Part shown: piece after piece, positions 39,062-50,772 of the stretch
Position numbering within the stretch: position 1 is the first letter of the stretch
How the letters are laid out: each line of letters opens with the position of its first letter
DNA from: Anomaloglossus baeobatrachus
Lineage: Eukaryota; Chordata; Amphibia; Anura; Aromobatidae
Length of the DNA stretch: 64,000 nucleotides
NCBI RefSeq assembly: GCF_048569485.1
Contig: NC_134355.1
Coordinates: 557,282,642 to 557,346,641, forward strand
Direction: 5' to 3'
Translations under genes and position numbers: made by a program
Notes under the pieces: model-generated
Told to the model about the DNA's origin: nothing
Database searches by the model: none
The model's input: the letters and a program-made list of their open reading frames with translations, nothing else

Positions 39062-39690
39062 GGAGAGGGACAGCATGCATGGGACATTGTGAGGAGGGAG
39101 CAGCATGCATGGGACATTGTGAAGAGGGGGCAGCATGCATGGGACATTGTGAGGAGAGAGCAGCATGCATGGGACATTGTGAGGAGGGGGCAGCATGCAT
39201 GGGACATTGTGAGGAGAGAGCAGCATGCATGGGACATTGTGAGGAGGGGGCAGCATGCAAGGGACATTGTGAGGAGGGGGCAGTATGCATGGGACATTGT
39301 GAGGCGGGAGCAGCATGCATGAGACATTGTGAGGAGGGAGCAGCATGCATGGGACATTGTGACAAGGGAGCAGCATGCATGGGACATTGTGAGGAGGGGG
39401 CAGCATGCATGGGACATTGTGAGGAGGGGGCAGCATGCATGGGACATTGTGAGGAGGGGGCAGCATGCATGGGACATTGTGAGGAGGGAGCAGCATGCAT
39501 GGGACATTGTGAAGAGGGGGCAGCATGCATGGGACATTGTGAGGAGGGAGCAGCATGCATGGGACATTGTGAGGAGGGGCAGCATGCATGGGACATTGTG
39601 AGGAGAGGGCAGCATGCATGGGACATTGTGAGGAGAGGGCAGCATGCATGGGACATTGTGAGGAGGGGGCAGCATGCATGTGACATTGTC
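39062..39690 (+). repeat. Minisatellite, unit 30 bp
   Basis: About 21 copies of a 30-bp unit that includes gcatgcatgggacattgtga. One copy (near 39570) has lost a base, shifting the phase. The array ends beside an inverted piece of the unit at 39690-39722 (ctctcctcacaatgt), making a terminal hairpin. Confidence 0.95.
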
Positions 39691-40068
39691 CTCACATCAT
39701 GCTGCTCTCTCCTCACAATGTACAGATCATATTTCATAATCGAGGAAGGTGTGGTGGATATACAGTAGTTTATAAGGGAGGGCAGAGTGGTGTTTTAGTT
39801 TATTAGGGGCAGTGTCACAGTCCTAGTATATAAGTGGGGATGGTGTGGTGGGAATATTTTATACTCATGCTATGTTTTGATGTGCCTGTGGTGATTCCCA
39901 TTGGGGGGGGGTTAGTTTCTTATTGATACTTTTTAAAGTGTGCTACAGAGTAGATCTGCCTTAAACAGATGTCGTGTGCGAAAACTCAGTTTTACGTTGT
40001 CACTAAGGGGCGCGACCACTTAAAGTGCCTAGGGCAGCATGAAGGCAAAATACAGCCCTGCCCCTAGA

Positions 40069-41200
40069 TGCTGCTATCAATAGTGAATGTGACATCTACG
40101 GTAGATGGTTAACAGAGCATAATGGCTCCCACCTTAACCCAATCAGCACCCTGAGATCATGATTCTGTGGTCTTGATGGTATCCATGGGAATCCAAGGCC
40201 AAGTATTTGCCCTATTGTCTGCCAGCTATAGTGACCTGTTCAGATGTTAGCATCATTTTAGTGGTAAAATATAATTTTTCATTCCCACCATGTCACTTTA
40301 TGTTAATTCCTGAACAGCACCAGAAGGGTGCGGTGTGGTGGCAATCAAGTTAATAGAAGAGGTTAATGACAGCTCACAGCTGCCACAAAACCCTAGATAA
40401 GCAATGTGAGGCGTCTATGAGACTCACTCCCATTACTAATATGTAAGTGAAAAGAAATAAACATAAACACTGCAAAAAAATCCTTTATTTGAAATAAAAT
40501 ACAAAAACACCACCCTCTTTTACCAATTTATTGACCCCCAACACCCAGTTCCGAAATAATCCATATGAGGTCCCACAATGATTCTGGCTCTGATACACAC
40601 TGAAGTCACAGCACGTGGCACAGAACATATCCGCACGCTTTTTCTTCAGGCATAGACTGACTGAGTCTCAGCTATGAGTGGTGATGTCACTCAGTTTATC
40701 TGCGGTCACAGCTGGAGGTTCCCACGGTACCCCACCGGTAACCATGGGTAAACTGACCTCAGGTGACCTCATTGAACTCGGAGACCTCACCTCAGGTTAA
40801 CTGAGTTCACAGACCTACATCTTCTGGCAGAAAACAGCGTGTTTTTTTGCCAAGAGATGCAGATTTGGGGCTGAAATTTATACACCATATTCCTGCATCA
40901 AATCTGCATCTTCTGGCAAAGTAATGCATTAAAACACAATGCGGTTTTGATGCGATATTGATATGATTTTTTTACCGGGAGATGTAGATTCGGTGCAGAA
41001 ATATGGTGTATAAATTTCAGCACCAAATCTGCATCTCTTGGCAATAAAACACAAAAACGGTTTAGATGCCGTTTTGGTGCGGTTCTCTGCCAGGAGATGC
41101 AAATTTGGTGCTGAAATACAATCTGGCTGTGATGCCCCACTTTAGCTTTATCTTGTTTCTTAGGATACACAAGGTGATCCTGCCAACTACTTCAAATATT
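40069..41200. other. Intergenic, no gene; foldback block at about 40820-41110
   Basis: Words such as gagatgcagatttgg and ccaaatctgcatctc alternate in both orientations in 40820-41110, forming overlapping inverted repeats. The open frames here are products of that structure. Confidence 0.45.
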
Positions 41201-42146
41201 GCGGGGGTAGCACAGGACGAGGGAGAACCATTGCTGCTGCGCAGCCCTGCAAGATCAGTTTGCTTCCTGGCCATCTCCACAGTGCGAAAGGGTTAAGTGC
41301 TGATCACATTCTTTCAAGCACACTTCATACACGGACACAGAGCTTCTTTTAACTTTAAACGTTCTTTACTAGAGGTCTCACACAGTGCCTCTAGGACACA
41401 TCCACTTCGGGCATGGTTCTTTAACGTTACATCTTTAGCATGGTTTGTTTCCATAATACAATTTACAGCAGACTGCTCCCATGGCTGTGCTACCTTCACT
41501 GTTACTTGCACTTGACTCATTTTACCTTAAACATCAAAACTATGCACCGCAAAGTCAATAAGTCCCTCTAGGCTTCAATCCCATCCTACCCACAGGAATT
41601 TTAGTTCCTAAAAACTACTAGGACCACTGTGGGGAACAAGGCTTGTCCACTATTGCGTCTCTATATCGTTGGCCTGAGCTTCAGTTGCAGGGAACTTCAA
41701 GGCTTTACCAGATGGAGACAATCGCAACCCAGGAATCTTCTCAAATTCAGGGACTGCTACTCACAAATACGGGAAGGACAATTCGCTAAAAACCAGCTAC
41801 GTTAGGGACGTTTTCCATGTACTCCGGATTCTGTGGTGTGACCCTCATTGTCTGGTCGAATCCCTACTGTTGGCCCACTCCTTGCTACAGCTCCCATAGT
41901 TGCAGCTTTTTCAACTCTGACTCTCCTCCACGACTCACTAAAACATGGCTGCTGCCTATCTTTTACTTACTATGCAGGGCGATGTCTATCAAGCCTTAAA
42001 CATTTCCTGCCTAAAAGGAACCAGGAAGTAGTTATTGAAAACCCGGCCACTAGAGGCCCACATTAGACACTGAAATATAATATCACATTTACTTTAATAC
42101 ACACTGGATTGCAGGACAGGGGCAGTCAAAGCCGTACACCGCGCTA
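41201..42146 (-). repeat. LTR-like sequence
   Basis: On the minus strand it would start TGTAGCGCGGTG and end CCCCCGCA. Its composition resembles the other LTRs but no duplication or polymerase fragment supports it. Confidence 0.3.
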
Positions 42147-42642
42147 CAATCCGACATCAATCTGAAGATTTGCTGAAGATACTTCCTCTTGACATTAGCT
42201 GTATATTTGGAGTCTTTTACCTGGTGCAGAATAAACTTGGTGGAAATCAGTTGCCTCCCTGATGGCACGCATTATCTTTTAGCATATGTCGTGTGGAGGG
42301 GTCGGTTACATAACATTTACAGAGTATATTTACACGTTCATTCAGATTTTTCTGGCAGCTTTCGGTCAGATTATTGAGACAGGATGGAAGTCTGCAGAAG
42401 AAAACAACCGGGTCTGAGCTTCCTTCTTATACAATAAGCCCCCATGAGGATAGTGGGCTTTTTATTTACTCTGCTATAGTTAGATGTCTGTTGGCAGCCA
42501 AAACAAGGATTTAGAATAGATCTCTGTAAATGTGTTTGATAAATGATTTTTATTTTTTTTTAAGCCTCATAAATGATGATTTTTGTAGGGTACGGAGGCC
42601 AACAACATGTTGCCCCAAGGCATACAAAATAAATTGTTTTAA
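42147..42642. other. Intergenic, no gene
   Basis: AT-rich sequence; no recognised element until the Harbinger-like end at 42643. Confidence 0.4.
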
Positions 42643-42928
42643 GGGTGCTTTACACGCTGCGACATTGCTACTGATATATCATCGGGGTCACGTCGTTAGG
42701 GACGCACATCCAGCGCCGGTAGCGATATTGCAGCGTGTGACACCAAGAAGCGACGATCAACGATCGCAAAATCGTTCAAAAACGGTGATCGTTGACACAT
42801 CACTCCTTTTCTTAATATCGCTGCTGCCACACGTACAATGTTGTTTGTCGTTCCTGCGGCATCACACATCGTTATGTGTGACACCGCAGGAACGGCGAAC
42901 ATCTCCTTACCTGCGTCCACCGGCAATG
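42643..42928 (+). mobile_element. Harbinger-like MITE, right end missing
   Basis: After TAA it begins GGGTGCTTTACACGCTGCGAC and continues like 52310-52892 through cggggtcacgtcgttaggg and cctgcggcatcacacatcg. It stops near 'cctgcgtccaccggcaatg', before the GC-rich interior. Confidence 0.6.
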
Positions 42929-43065
42929 CACATGGTAGCTTACTGTGGTTTAGGCAGAGTGGGGCTCAGAAGGAGGGTAGCATTTAGATATGGGAGCGCA
43001 AATTTCACTGGATTTTATTTGAGGGGGTGGGAGACTTTGCGTATTCAGAATTGTCTTCTACCAGT

Positions 43066-43342
43066 TGTTGGTATATGCAACAGATGAGGACTTCTTTGAC
43101 TGTGTGAAGGAGGACTTTATACTGATCTAACAGTAGATGGCGATGTTGTGTAAAGTTTCCTTACTCACTGTATTGTAAAAAGTATTTTGTTTTTCTCTCT
43201 GGTTTCACTTTCTCTTCCTGATGCAAAGCTGTATGATTGTGCTTATTATTACCTCATGGTCCAACAGTAAAGAGGTTTTTATCCCATGTAATCTGCTCTG
43301 TAAACTTTCTTCTGCAACTGCGAAGCTAGAATCTGTGCAACA
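43066..43342 (+). repeat. 5' LTR of the copia element
   Basis: Starts TGTTGGTATATGCAACAG and ends GTGCAACA; matches 47852-48128. Confidence 0.88.
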
Positions 43343-43356
43343 GGTTATGGGCCCAG
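43343..43356 (+). promoter_or_regulatory. Copia primer-binding site for initiator Met tRNA fragment
   Basis: GGTTATGGGCCCAG directly follows the LTR. It is complementary to the anticodon stem-loop of initiator methionine tRNA (CTGGGCCCATAACC), so the primer would be a cleaved half-tRNA. Drosophila copia is known to prime this way. Confidence 0.75.
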
Positions 43357-43510
43357 GCACCCCAAGGTCCCAGGATCCCAGGCACACAAAGATCCCAGGC
43401 ACCCAGGATACCAGGCACACAAAGATCCCAGGCACCCAGGATACCAGGCACCAAAGATCCCAGACACCAAAGATCCCAGACACCCAAGATCCCAGACATC
43501 CAGGACACAA
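43357..43510 (+). repeat. Small minisatellite in the copia leader
   Basis: Tandem words aagatcccaggcaccc and ggataccaggcacac repeat with unit length about 15-36 bases between the primer site and the gag-like part. Confidence 0.8.
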
Positions 43511-45970
43511 GAAAGCTCAGCAAGATCATGGTAAATGCAGAAGAATTCTTCAGAACAATTCTCTCCAAACAAGTAAGTCAAATTAAAGCTAATGTGTAGC
43601 ACAGAGCCAAAGCTCACAGTAGCTAAGCTGAATAATGAGAACTATCAGTTATGGAAGTTCAAAGTGGAGATGTTATTGTCTAAAGATGATTTATGGAAAG
43701 TATTCACTACAGATAGACCCAATGATAATAATCAGACATGGTGTTAGAAAAATAGACAAGCAAGAGCTACTATCAGACTATTAGTGGAAGATTCTCAATT
43801 AATCCACGTAAGGAATAAGAATACAGTACAGGGAATGTGGGAAGCATTAAGAAAGCTACATGAAAGACCTAGCTTAAATCACAAGTTATTTCTGCTAAGA
43901 AAGCTTTACAGCATGAGTCTGAGTGAAGGCAATGACATGCAGGAGCATATATTCTCCATGATGGAAGTGATATCACAGCTTTGATCAATTGGTGAAGATA
44001 TTGAGGAAAGCAATGTAGCAGCAATATTGTCGTGCAGTTTACCAGATTCATACACTGCTTTAATAAATGCATTAGAGACAAGACCTGAAACAGACATTAC
44101 ATTTGAGTTTGCAAAGACCAGACTGCTAAACTGTTCTAATAAGTTTGCGCATGATTCAAAAATACTTGTACAGAATGTGTTATATGTTCCAGGATTAGAA
44201 GGAGGATTGTTATCTGTAAAACGTCTAACAGCTAAAGAACTTACTGTCAGTTTCAAAGATGATGAATGTACAATCCTAGTGGGAAATAAGATAATAACTA
44301 ATGTTAAGGCAGATGAATAATTATATCATCTAAACACATTAAAGGAACAGATAAAGTTGTGTACACATGATCACTAGAATTCTATTCACATGTGGCATAG
44401 ACGTCTAGGACACAGACATCCTGAAAGTATAATGGAGCTACAAAAGAAGGAATTGACAAAGGATCTATTGATATCTGATTGCTCAATTACAGTAAGATGT
44501 GAATGTTGTATAAAATCTAAAGCTACAAGAATATCTATACCTAAGAAAAGTGAGACGAAAAGCACAAGACCACTTGATTTGGTGCATACTGACATATGTG
44601 GACCCATGAAAGTGTTTACATCAGGAGGCAATAGATACATAGTGACTTTTATAGATGACTACTCAAGATACACAGTCACATACTTGATCAAGAACAAAAG
44701 TGAAGTTTGCAATAAATTAGTAGACTACATGACAATGTCGAATAACAAGTTTCAGAGGAGCCAATTGTCATTAGAAGTGATAATGGAGGTGAATTCACAG
44801 GGCACGAAATAGAAAACTACTTAAGACAAAATTGTATAGAGCATCAAAAGTCTGTTCCATTCACACCTGAACAAAATGGAGTAGCAGAAAGGAAAAACAG
44901 AACTCTGACTGAAATGATAAGATGTATGCTAACAGATTCCAAACTACCAGAGAAATATTGGGGTGAAGCAGCAATGACAGCTACTTACCTACAAAACCGA
45001 CTTTTTTCTAGAAAACTGAAAAAAAAAACATATGAACTGTGGCAGGGCAAGAAACCAAGTGTGAATCATTTAAGAGTTTTTGGATGTAAAGTTTTTGTAT
45101 TAATTCCAACAGAAAAAGGTTGCAAACTTCAAAACAGATCCATAGAATGAATATTTGTTGGATATAGTGAAAATTGCAAAGGATATAAAATCCTAGATCC
45201 CAAAACAGACAGAGTTACGGTAACAGTGTGACATTCATTGACGATCTAAATGAAGACACTATGATTTCACTGGAAACAAAAAAATGAGAGAAACAGCAGT
45301 GATATAGCTGAAAGAACATCTGATGAAAAAAAAATGAAATTGATCATCAAAAGTTATCTTAAAGAGATGAATAGCGAGCAAAATGTGTTACCAAATAATG
45401 AAGAGTACAGAACGGCAATGGGAAAATGACTGTATCTAGCAACTGTTACAAGGCCAGACATCGCAGCAGTAGGATTTCTGAGAAGAAAAGTGTCGAAGCC
45501 AAATAAAAAGGATTGGAATGCCGTGAAGAGAGTAATACGTTATTTGAAAGGAACTAGCAACGTTAAACTGAAACTACCGTATTTTTCGGATCATAAGACG
45601 CACTTTTTTTCCCCCAAATGTTGGGGGAAAGTTGGAGGTGCGTCTTATGGTCTGACTGTGGCTGCGGGGAATGAGGTGCTGCGGTGGAGCGGGTCATCGG
45701 GGGCACGAGCAGGCTACAGCAGCCTGCTGTGACCACGTGGGCCCGCTCATTACATATGCACGCCCATCCTCCCGCCCATTTCTCAGCGCAGAAGCCGGCG
45801 CTGACAGGTGGGCGGGAGGACGAGCGGTGATGCGTGCATAGTAAAGAGCCGGTCCGCATGATCACCCCTGGCAACCACAGCCTGGAGTGATCATGTGCGG
45901 CTGTATTCACTGCCCCCCGCGTGTCATCATCAGCGCGGGGTGCAGTGAATCAGTACACTCACCCGTCCCC

Positions 45971-46098
45971 GTGTGTGGAGCCGTCCCCCTGCAGCACGCG
46001 ATGTCTTCCTGTCTGTGCCGGTCAGCTGATCTGTGCTGATCAGCTGATCGGCACAGACAGGAAGACATCGCGTGCTGCAGGGGAACGGCTCCACACAC
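45971..46098. repeat. Palindrome in the TA-target MITE
   Basis: Arms pair over about 55-60 bases, including 33 exact pairs around cacgcgatgtcttcctgtct and its complement. The centre holds three overlapping AGCTGATC/GATCAGCT words. It would extrude as a stable hairpin. Confidence 0.85.
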
Positions 46099-46239
46099 AC
46101 ACACATACACACACACACAGGTCAGTGGTGCAGAGAGGAAGATGATCGGCTGCAGGGAGTGAGGAAAAGGTGAGTATAAACGTTTGTTTTTTTTTCTCTG
46201 TGCTATAGGATACAGGCCATATACCAGGATGGTATATGA

Positions 46240-46770
46240 GCACAATAGGGGCATATAGCAGGATGGGAGTATATGAGCAGGATGGGGGTATATGAACAGG
46301 ATGGGGTATATGAACAGGATGGCAGTATATGAGCAGGATGGATGGGGGGTATATGAACAGGATGGGGGTATATGAACAGGATGGGAGTATATGAGCAGGA
46401 TGGATGGGGGGTATATGAACAGGATGGATGGGGGGTATATGAACAGGATGGGGGTATATGAACAGGATGGGGGGTATATGAACAGGATGGGGGGTATATG
46501 AACAGGATGGGGTATATGAACAGGATGGCAGTATATGAACAGGATGGATGGGGGGTATATGAACAGGATGGGGGTATATGAACAGGATGGATGGGGGGTA
46601 TATAAACAGGATGGGGGGTATATGAACAGGATGGGGGTATATGAGCCGGATGGATGGGGGTATATGAACAGGATGGGGGTATATGAACAGGATGGGGGAA
46701 TATGAGCAGGATGCTGGTATATAAGCAGGATGGGGGTATATGAGCAGGATGGGGGTTTATAGCAGGATCA
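46240..46770 (+). repeat. Minisatellite, unit about 19-24 bp
   Basis: About 24 copies of tatatgaacaggatgggg with variants (ggatggatgggggg, tatatgagcagg). Confidence 0.92.
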
Positions 46771-47086
46771 TATACAAGGCAGGAGGATCATTACCAGGAT
46801 GGGGTACCTTAGTAGAGAATTTGGGGACATTATCCCCATAATAGTGTCAGCAGCAGATCCTCGCCCCATAACAGTGTGTCATGACCACATTTTTTTGCTT
46901 AAAGCTTTATTTTCCTATTTTCCTCCTCTAAAACCAGGATGCGTCTTATAGTCCGGTGCGTCTTATAGTCCGAAAAATACGGTACCTACAAGTGATAAAT
47001 GCACTTTAACTGGATATGTTGATGCAAATTGGGCTAGAGATCCAACTAACAGGAAATCTACCAGTGGCTATCTTTTCTTTCTCTCA

Positions 47087-47432
47087 AAAATAAGAAAATA
47101 GTGTGCACACACTTAGAATTAGAAGTATGGGGGAGGTGCTAGTGTAAGAGGATCAAAAATCCTTGATAAATCATATATAAATATAACACTGCACTCTCAA
47201 TGGGCAAGAATGAATAAAGATATAACTCTTTTTCTCAATGCTAATAGATTTTTAATACAGAAGGCAAGATAGCAACAATTGAAAAACATGTGACACTTGC
47301 GATAATTTTGCGACAATATACAACAAAATACATTGTCGCAAAATTATCGCAAGTGTCACATGTTTTTCAATTGTTGCTATCTTGCCTTCTATATTAAAAA
47401 TCTATTAGCATTGAGAAAAAGAGTTATATCTT
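47087..47432. mobile_element. Hairpin element inserted in copia
   Basis: Direct repeats TTTTCTTTCTCTCA flank it at 47073-47086 and 47433-47446, consistent with a 14-base target duplication. Its right two thirds are a near-perfect palindrome with arms of about 101 bases (47217-47317 and 47332-47432) and a 14-base loop. I saw one internal mismatch. A LINE-mobilised hairpin RNA or a foldback element would both fit. No gene is present. Confidence 0.7.
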
Positions 47433-47851
47433 TTTTCTTTCTCTCAGGCGGACCAATTAGTTGGACTAGTAAAAAGCAATATATAGTAATGCTGTCATCA
47501 ACAGAAGCAGAATATGTTGCAGCAGCACATGCGAGTCAAGAAGTTCTATGGTTAAGACAATTGCTATAAGACCTAGGACAACCGCAGTTGGAACCAACAA
47601 AAATAAATGAGGACAATCAAGGATGTCTTGTTCTTGCTCAGGTAGAAAGAATGAACCCAAGCACCAAACACATTGATGTGAAGTATCATTTCTTGAGGGA
47701 TCACCAGGAACAATGAATCCTGAAATTAGAATATTGTCCAACTGAAGATATGACAGCAGATATTTTCACAAAGACATTGAATGCTGAAAGATATCAGAGA
47801 CTAAAGAAGAAATTAGTCTTAACTGAATAAGTCCTTACTGTTGAGAAAGGA

Positions 47852-48128
47852 TGTTGGTATATGCAACAGATGAGGACTTCTTTGACTGTGTGAAGGAGGA
47901 CTTTATACTGATCTAACAGTAGATGGTGATGTTGTGTAAAGTTTCCTTACTCACTGTATTGTAAAAAGTATTTTGTTTTTCTTTCTGGTTTCACTTTCTC
48001 TTCCTGATGCAATGCTGTATGACTGTGCTTATTATTACCTCATCTTCCAGAAGTAAAGAGGTTGTTGTCCCATGTAATCTGCTCTGTGAACTTTCTTCTG
48101 CAATTGCAAAGTTAGAAGCTGTGCAAAA
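47852..48128 (+). repeat. 3' LTR of the copia element
   Basis: It follows a purine-rich tract (gagaaagga) and matches the 5' LTR apart from roughly 15 differences. Confidence 0.88.
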
Positions 48129-50010
48129 CGTGGGGACCCCGATATTTCTAGTGACAGATAACGGACCTGAGTGGTAGCTGGGTTTGTATGCACAAGTTAG
48201 GGTTTCTATTGGTAACATTTTGGGGTATAGAACATTTGTTGAACGCTTTCAGTATAATGCTGGAATCATATTCTTGTGTTCTGCGCTGAGCAATTACGGC
48301 GGTTTCTGTGTAAATCTCACAAAAATGCAATTCAGACGAAACCCCAGATAGAACCACTCACTGTAATGAGGCAGATGGAGACACTTTGGACTCCGTTTGG
48401 CGTCTGTTTCATTGGTGTTCATCTTTTTAAGTGTGCACATAATTCTGGTTGTCCACATTTGTGTTCTAAAAAGACACATAAAATGGGGGGACATTTTCGG
48501 GCCGGAACCAAGACCACATGGAGTTCGAAGTGTCTCAATCTACCTCATTATAGTGAGTAGATTTGTCTGAATTGCGGTTTTTTTTGGGAGGGGATTTACA
48601 CAAAACCCCGACTTAAGCACTTAGTAGAGATCACTTATTCCGATTTTTATGGAATAAATAACTTGACAGTTTTATAGTTTGGATTGTTCCGGAAGTGGAG
48701 ATACCAATTATATGTACTTTTTTAAAATTTTTGTTTTAACACAAAGGCTGTGTTTTTGTGATTTGTGTGTGCTTTTATTTTGTGGTTTTTTTTTTTTTAC
48801 TTTTTTACATATTTTATTTCACTTTTTTTACTTTTTCACTTAGTCCCAGTGAGGAACATGAATATTTTTTTCTTTGATTGGTGGTCTCATGCACTGCAGC
48901 ACTCATGTACTGCAAGCCTGAAACCTGTTAGTGTCTCACTGACTGTGCCTGTTAGACCATGCTTATAGCAGGATCTAACAGGCCACCGTACCCTGGGGTC
49001 ATCAATTGTCACACGATGTTTGGTACTAAACTCGCTGAGTGTCATGGCGTCATGTGACGCCATTCACACTATAGAGTCTGACACTCCTCACCATGCCTCC
49101 TTTGGTGCTTCTGAGTTACACAGACAGGCTTGGGCATCGACCAGCTGTGTTCTCTTTAGTGATCGGGCATGCAGGAGTCAATTTCTACTAACTTACTGGT
49201 TACCTCTTGGATAACATGTTGTGGGAGACCTATCACAGTCATTCCCCACCTTTTTAAGATGGAGAAGTCAGTCTTCCCATGCCGACTATAGCTTTAGCTA
49301 CACCACTCTGTGTGTGGTGGTATCCCAGTCCTGCTGGTGATTGTATTGCTTTGTGCATGGTCTTGTTGTGGAATTCTCTGTTCGTCTTAATATTCTCCTT
49401 ATCATTTAATATCTAATTCCTCTGTGTGAGCGTGCTGTGTGATGAAGTTTTGGTTTCCCTTGTTTGTCCTTATCTTTTACCACTCCTGTCCAGGCCTACT
49501 CCTGTGGTGAGGGTGAGGGGGTATCAGATCAGGACTGTGCAGAAACAGAGCAAGGAAAGGCGGCTCAGACATTGTCACCATCAGACGTATTTCTGGGAGC
49601 AGGGACAGCTAGGGCCCCCTAGCCTGAGGACCAGTTTAGGAGCCCCAGTCCCTGGTTATCTCATCACACCCCGTGATACAAATCATCTTGAGGTACCATA
49701 GCAACTATCGTCAATTGCGATCACTGGGGGGCTGATGGTGTTAAAGTGGGTCTTTTAGCTACCTTTTAGCCACTTAGATGCATCTATCGTGATTGACAGT
49801 GGCATTAATGGTGTTAATCTGCCTCGATCACTTCCAAAATCAGCTGGGGACGATGCTGCAGGATGTCAGCAATCATATACAGCCATCAAACACAGAATTT
49901 TCGACGGCAGAAAATTTTCTCACTGTCGTTTTAAAAGAAAATTATGAATAAAGCCCCATAACAATGGCTGTTTTAATGCCTATTGAGAGCCGTTAAGGGG
50001 TTAAAGTGCT
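48129..50010 (+). repeat. Long AT-rich interspersed repeat, no gene
   Basis: The block ends near 50005 in gccgttaaggggttaaag, the same style of end as the repeat finishing at 1705. T-runs around 48720-48840 and no coding signal. The family is unknown. Confidence 0.35.
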
Positions 50011-50296
50011 TCTTAAATACATGAGTGTACTGAATCACCTCCAGATATAAATTTGCCATGTTATGATTTACTAGTACAAGAAGGGTCGGCTATAGGAGGA
50101 GTTTCTAAAAGCTAGATCCAAAGTTATAGGTCATTTAACAATAGAAGCTTGCTGACATTGGATATAAAATACAGCGTTACAGATAATGGGTGCCACAAAT
50201 ATTTACACAGTCTTTATCCTGCTTACCTTCTAAGGATTTGTGGCTTGATCCCAGCTTAGGAGTTCCCATTTCCCTTATAAATCTGATAGACACTAA

Positions 50297-50717
50297 AGGC
50301 CGCTTTACACGCTACGATTTATCTGACTATATGTCGTCGGGGTCACGGATTCTGTGACGCACATCCGGCATCGTTAGCGATGTCGTTGCGTGTGACACCT
50401 ACGAGCGACTCCGAACGATCGCAAATAGTTTGAAAATTGTTGATCGTTGACACATCGTTCAGTTTCAAAATATTGTTCGTTATTTGGAACGCAGCAGACA
50501 TATTGGTACGTTTGACACCCTGCAAATGACGAACAACATCCACACGACCGCCTTGGTCAACCAATATATTGCTGAACGATTTTGCATCGCCTGTGAGATC
50601 GTTACGTGTGACCGCTAATAAACGGCCTATGAACGATCTCAGCAAATCGTAACTACGATCTGGGCATGTCACATCGTAATGAGAGAGTCAGATAAATCGT
50701 AGCGTGTAAAGCAGCCT
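50297..50717. mobile_element. Harbinger-like MITE
   Basis: TAA is duplicated at 50294-50296 and 50718-50720. The inverted ends share GCTTTACACGCTACGATTTA for about 30 bases. It contains the family words cggggtcacg, gacgcacatccgg and gcgtgtgacacc. Confidence 0.8.
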
Positions 50718-50772
50718 TAAGTCTGTGTAGGAGGTGGTCAGCTTATCCCCACGCCTACACGAGGCTGAAGTT

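Larger units (their letters stand above)
36811..40060. mobile_element. Non-autonomous hAT element carrying two minisatellites
   Basis: CCCCTAGA is duplicated exactly at 36803-36810 and 40061-40068, the 8-bp target of hAT elements. The inverted ends are CAGGGCCGTATTTACC and the complement of CAGGGCTGTATTTTGCC. A subterminal GTGCCTAGGGC lies near both ends. The 3.25-kb body has no transposase and is largely two tandem arrays (37230-38640 and 39062-39690). The long open frames in them are by-products of units whose length or bias avoids stops. Confidence 0.85.
45577..46982. mobile_element. TA-target MITE (Tc1/mariner-type ends) with internal minisatellite
   Basis: Ends CCGTATTTTTCGGATCATAAG and the complement of CCGTATTTTTCGGACTATAAG, with TA on both sides (45575-45576, 46983-46984). 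No transposase. It sits within the copia reverse transcriptase to RNase H part. It contains a near-perfect palindrome (45971-46098), a CA run and a minisatellite. Confidence 0.8.
43066..48128 (+). mobile_element. Ty1/copia retrotransposon, broken, with two later insertions
   Basis: LTRs of about 277 bp lie at 43066-43342 and 47852-48128 and differ at roughly 15 positions (about 5 percent), so the insertion is old by several million years at typical frog rates. Parts recognisable in order are gag-like, GAG-pre-integrase (HRRLGHRHPESI), integrase core (HTDICGPM, FIDDYSRY), reduced reverse transcriptase, and RNase H (SWTSKKQ, STEAEYVAAAHASQE). The order IN before RT is copia-type. It is broken in several places. 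A TA-target MITE (45577-46982) and a hairpin element (about 47087-47432) were inserted later. No clear target duplication was seen. Confidence 0.9.

Noticed and set aside
39027-39768. Open frames of about 205-236 residues in several frames on both strands
   Set aside because: The 30-bp unit is a multiple of three, so every frame without a stop in one unit stays open throughout the array.
42930-43065. Possible coding fragment before the copia LTR (GLRRRVAFRYGSANFTGFYLRGWE)
   Set aside because: Too short and without a recognisable motif; may be a scrap of another retroelement but not supportable.
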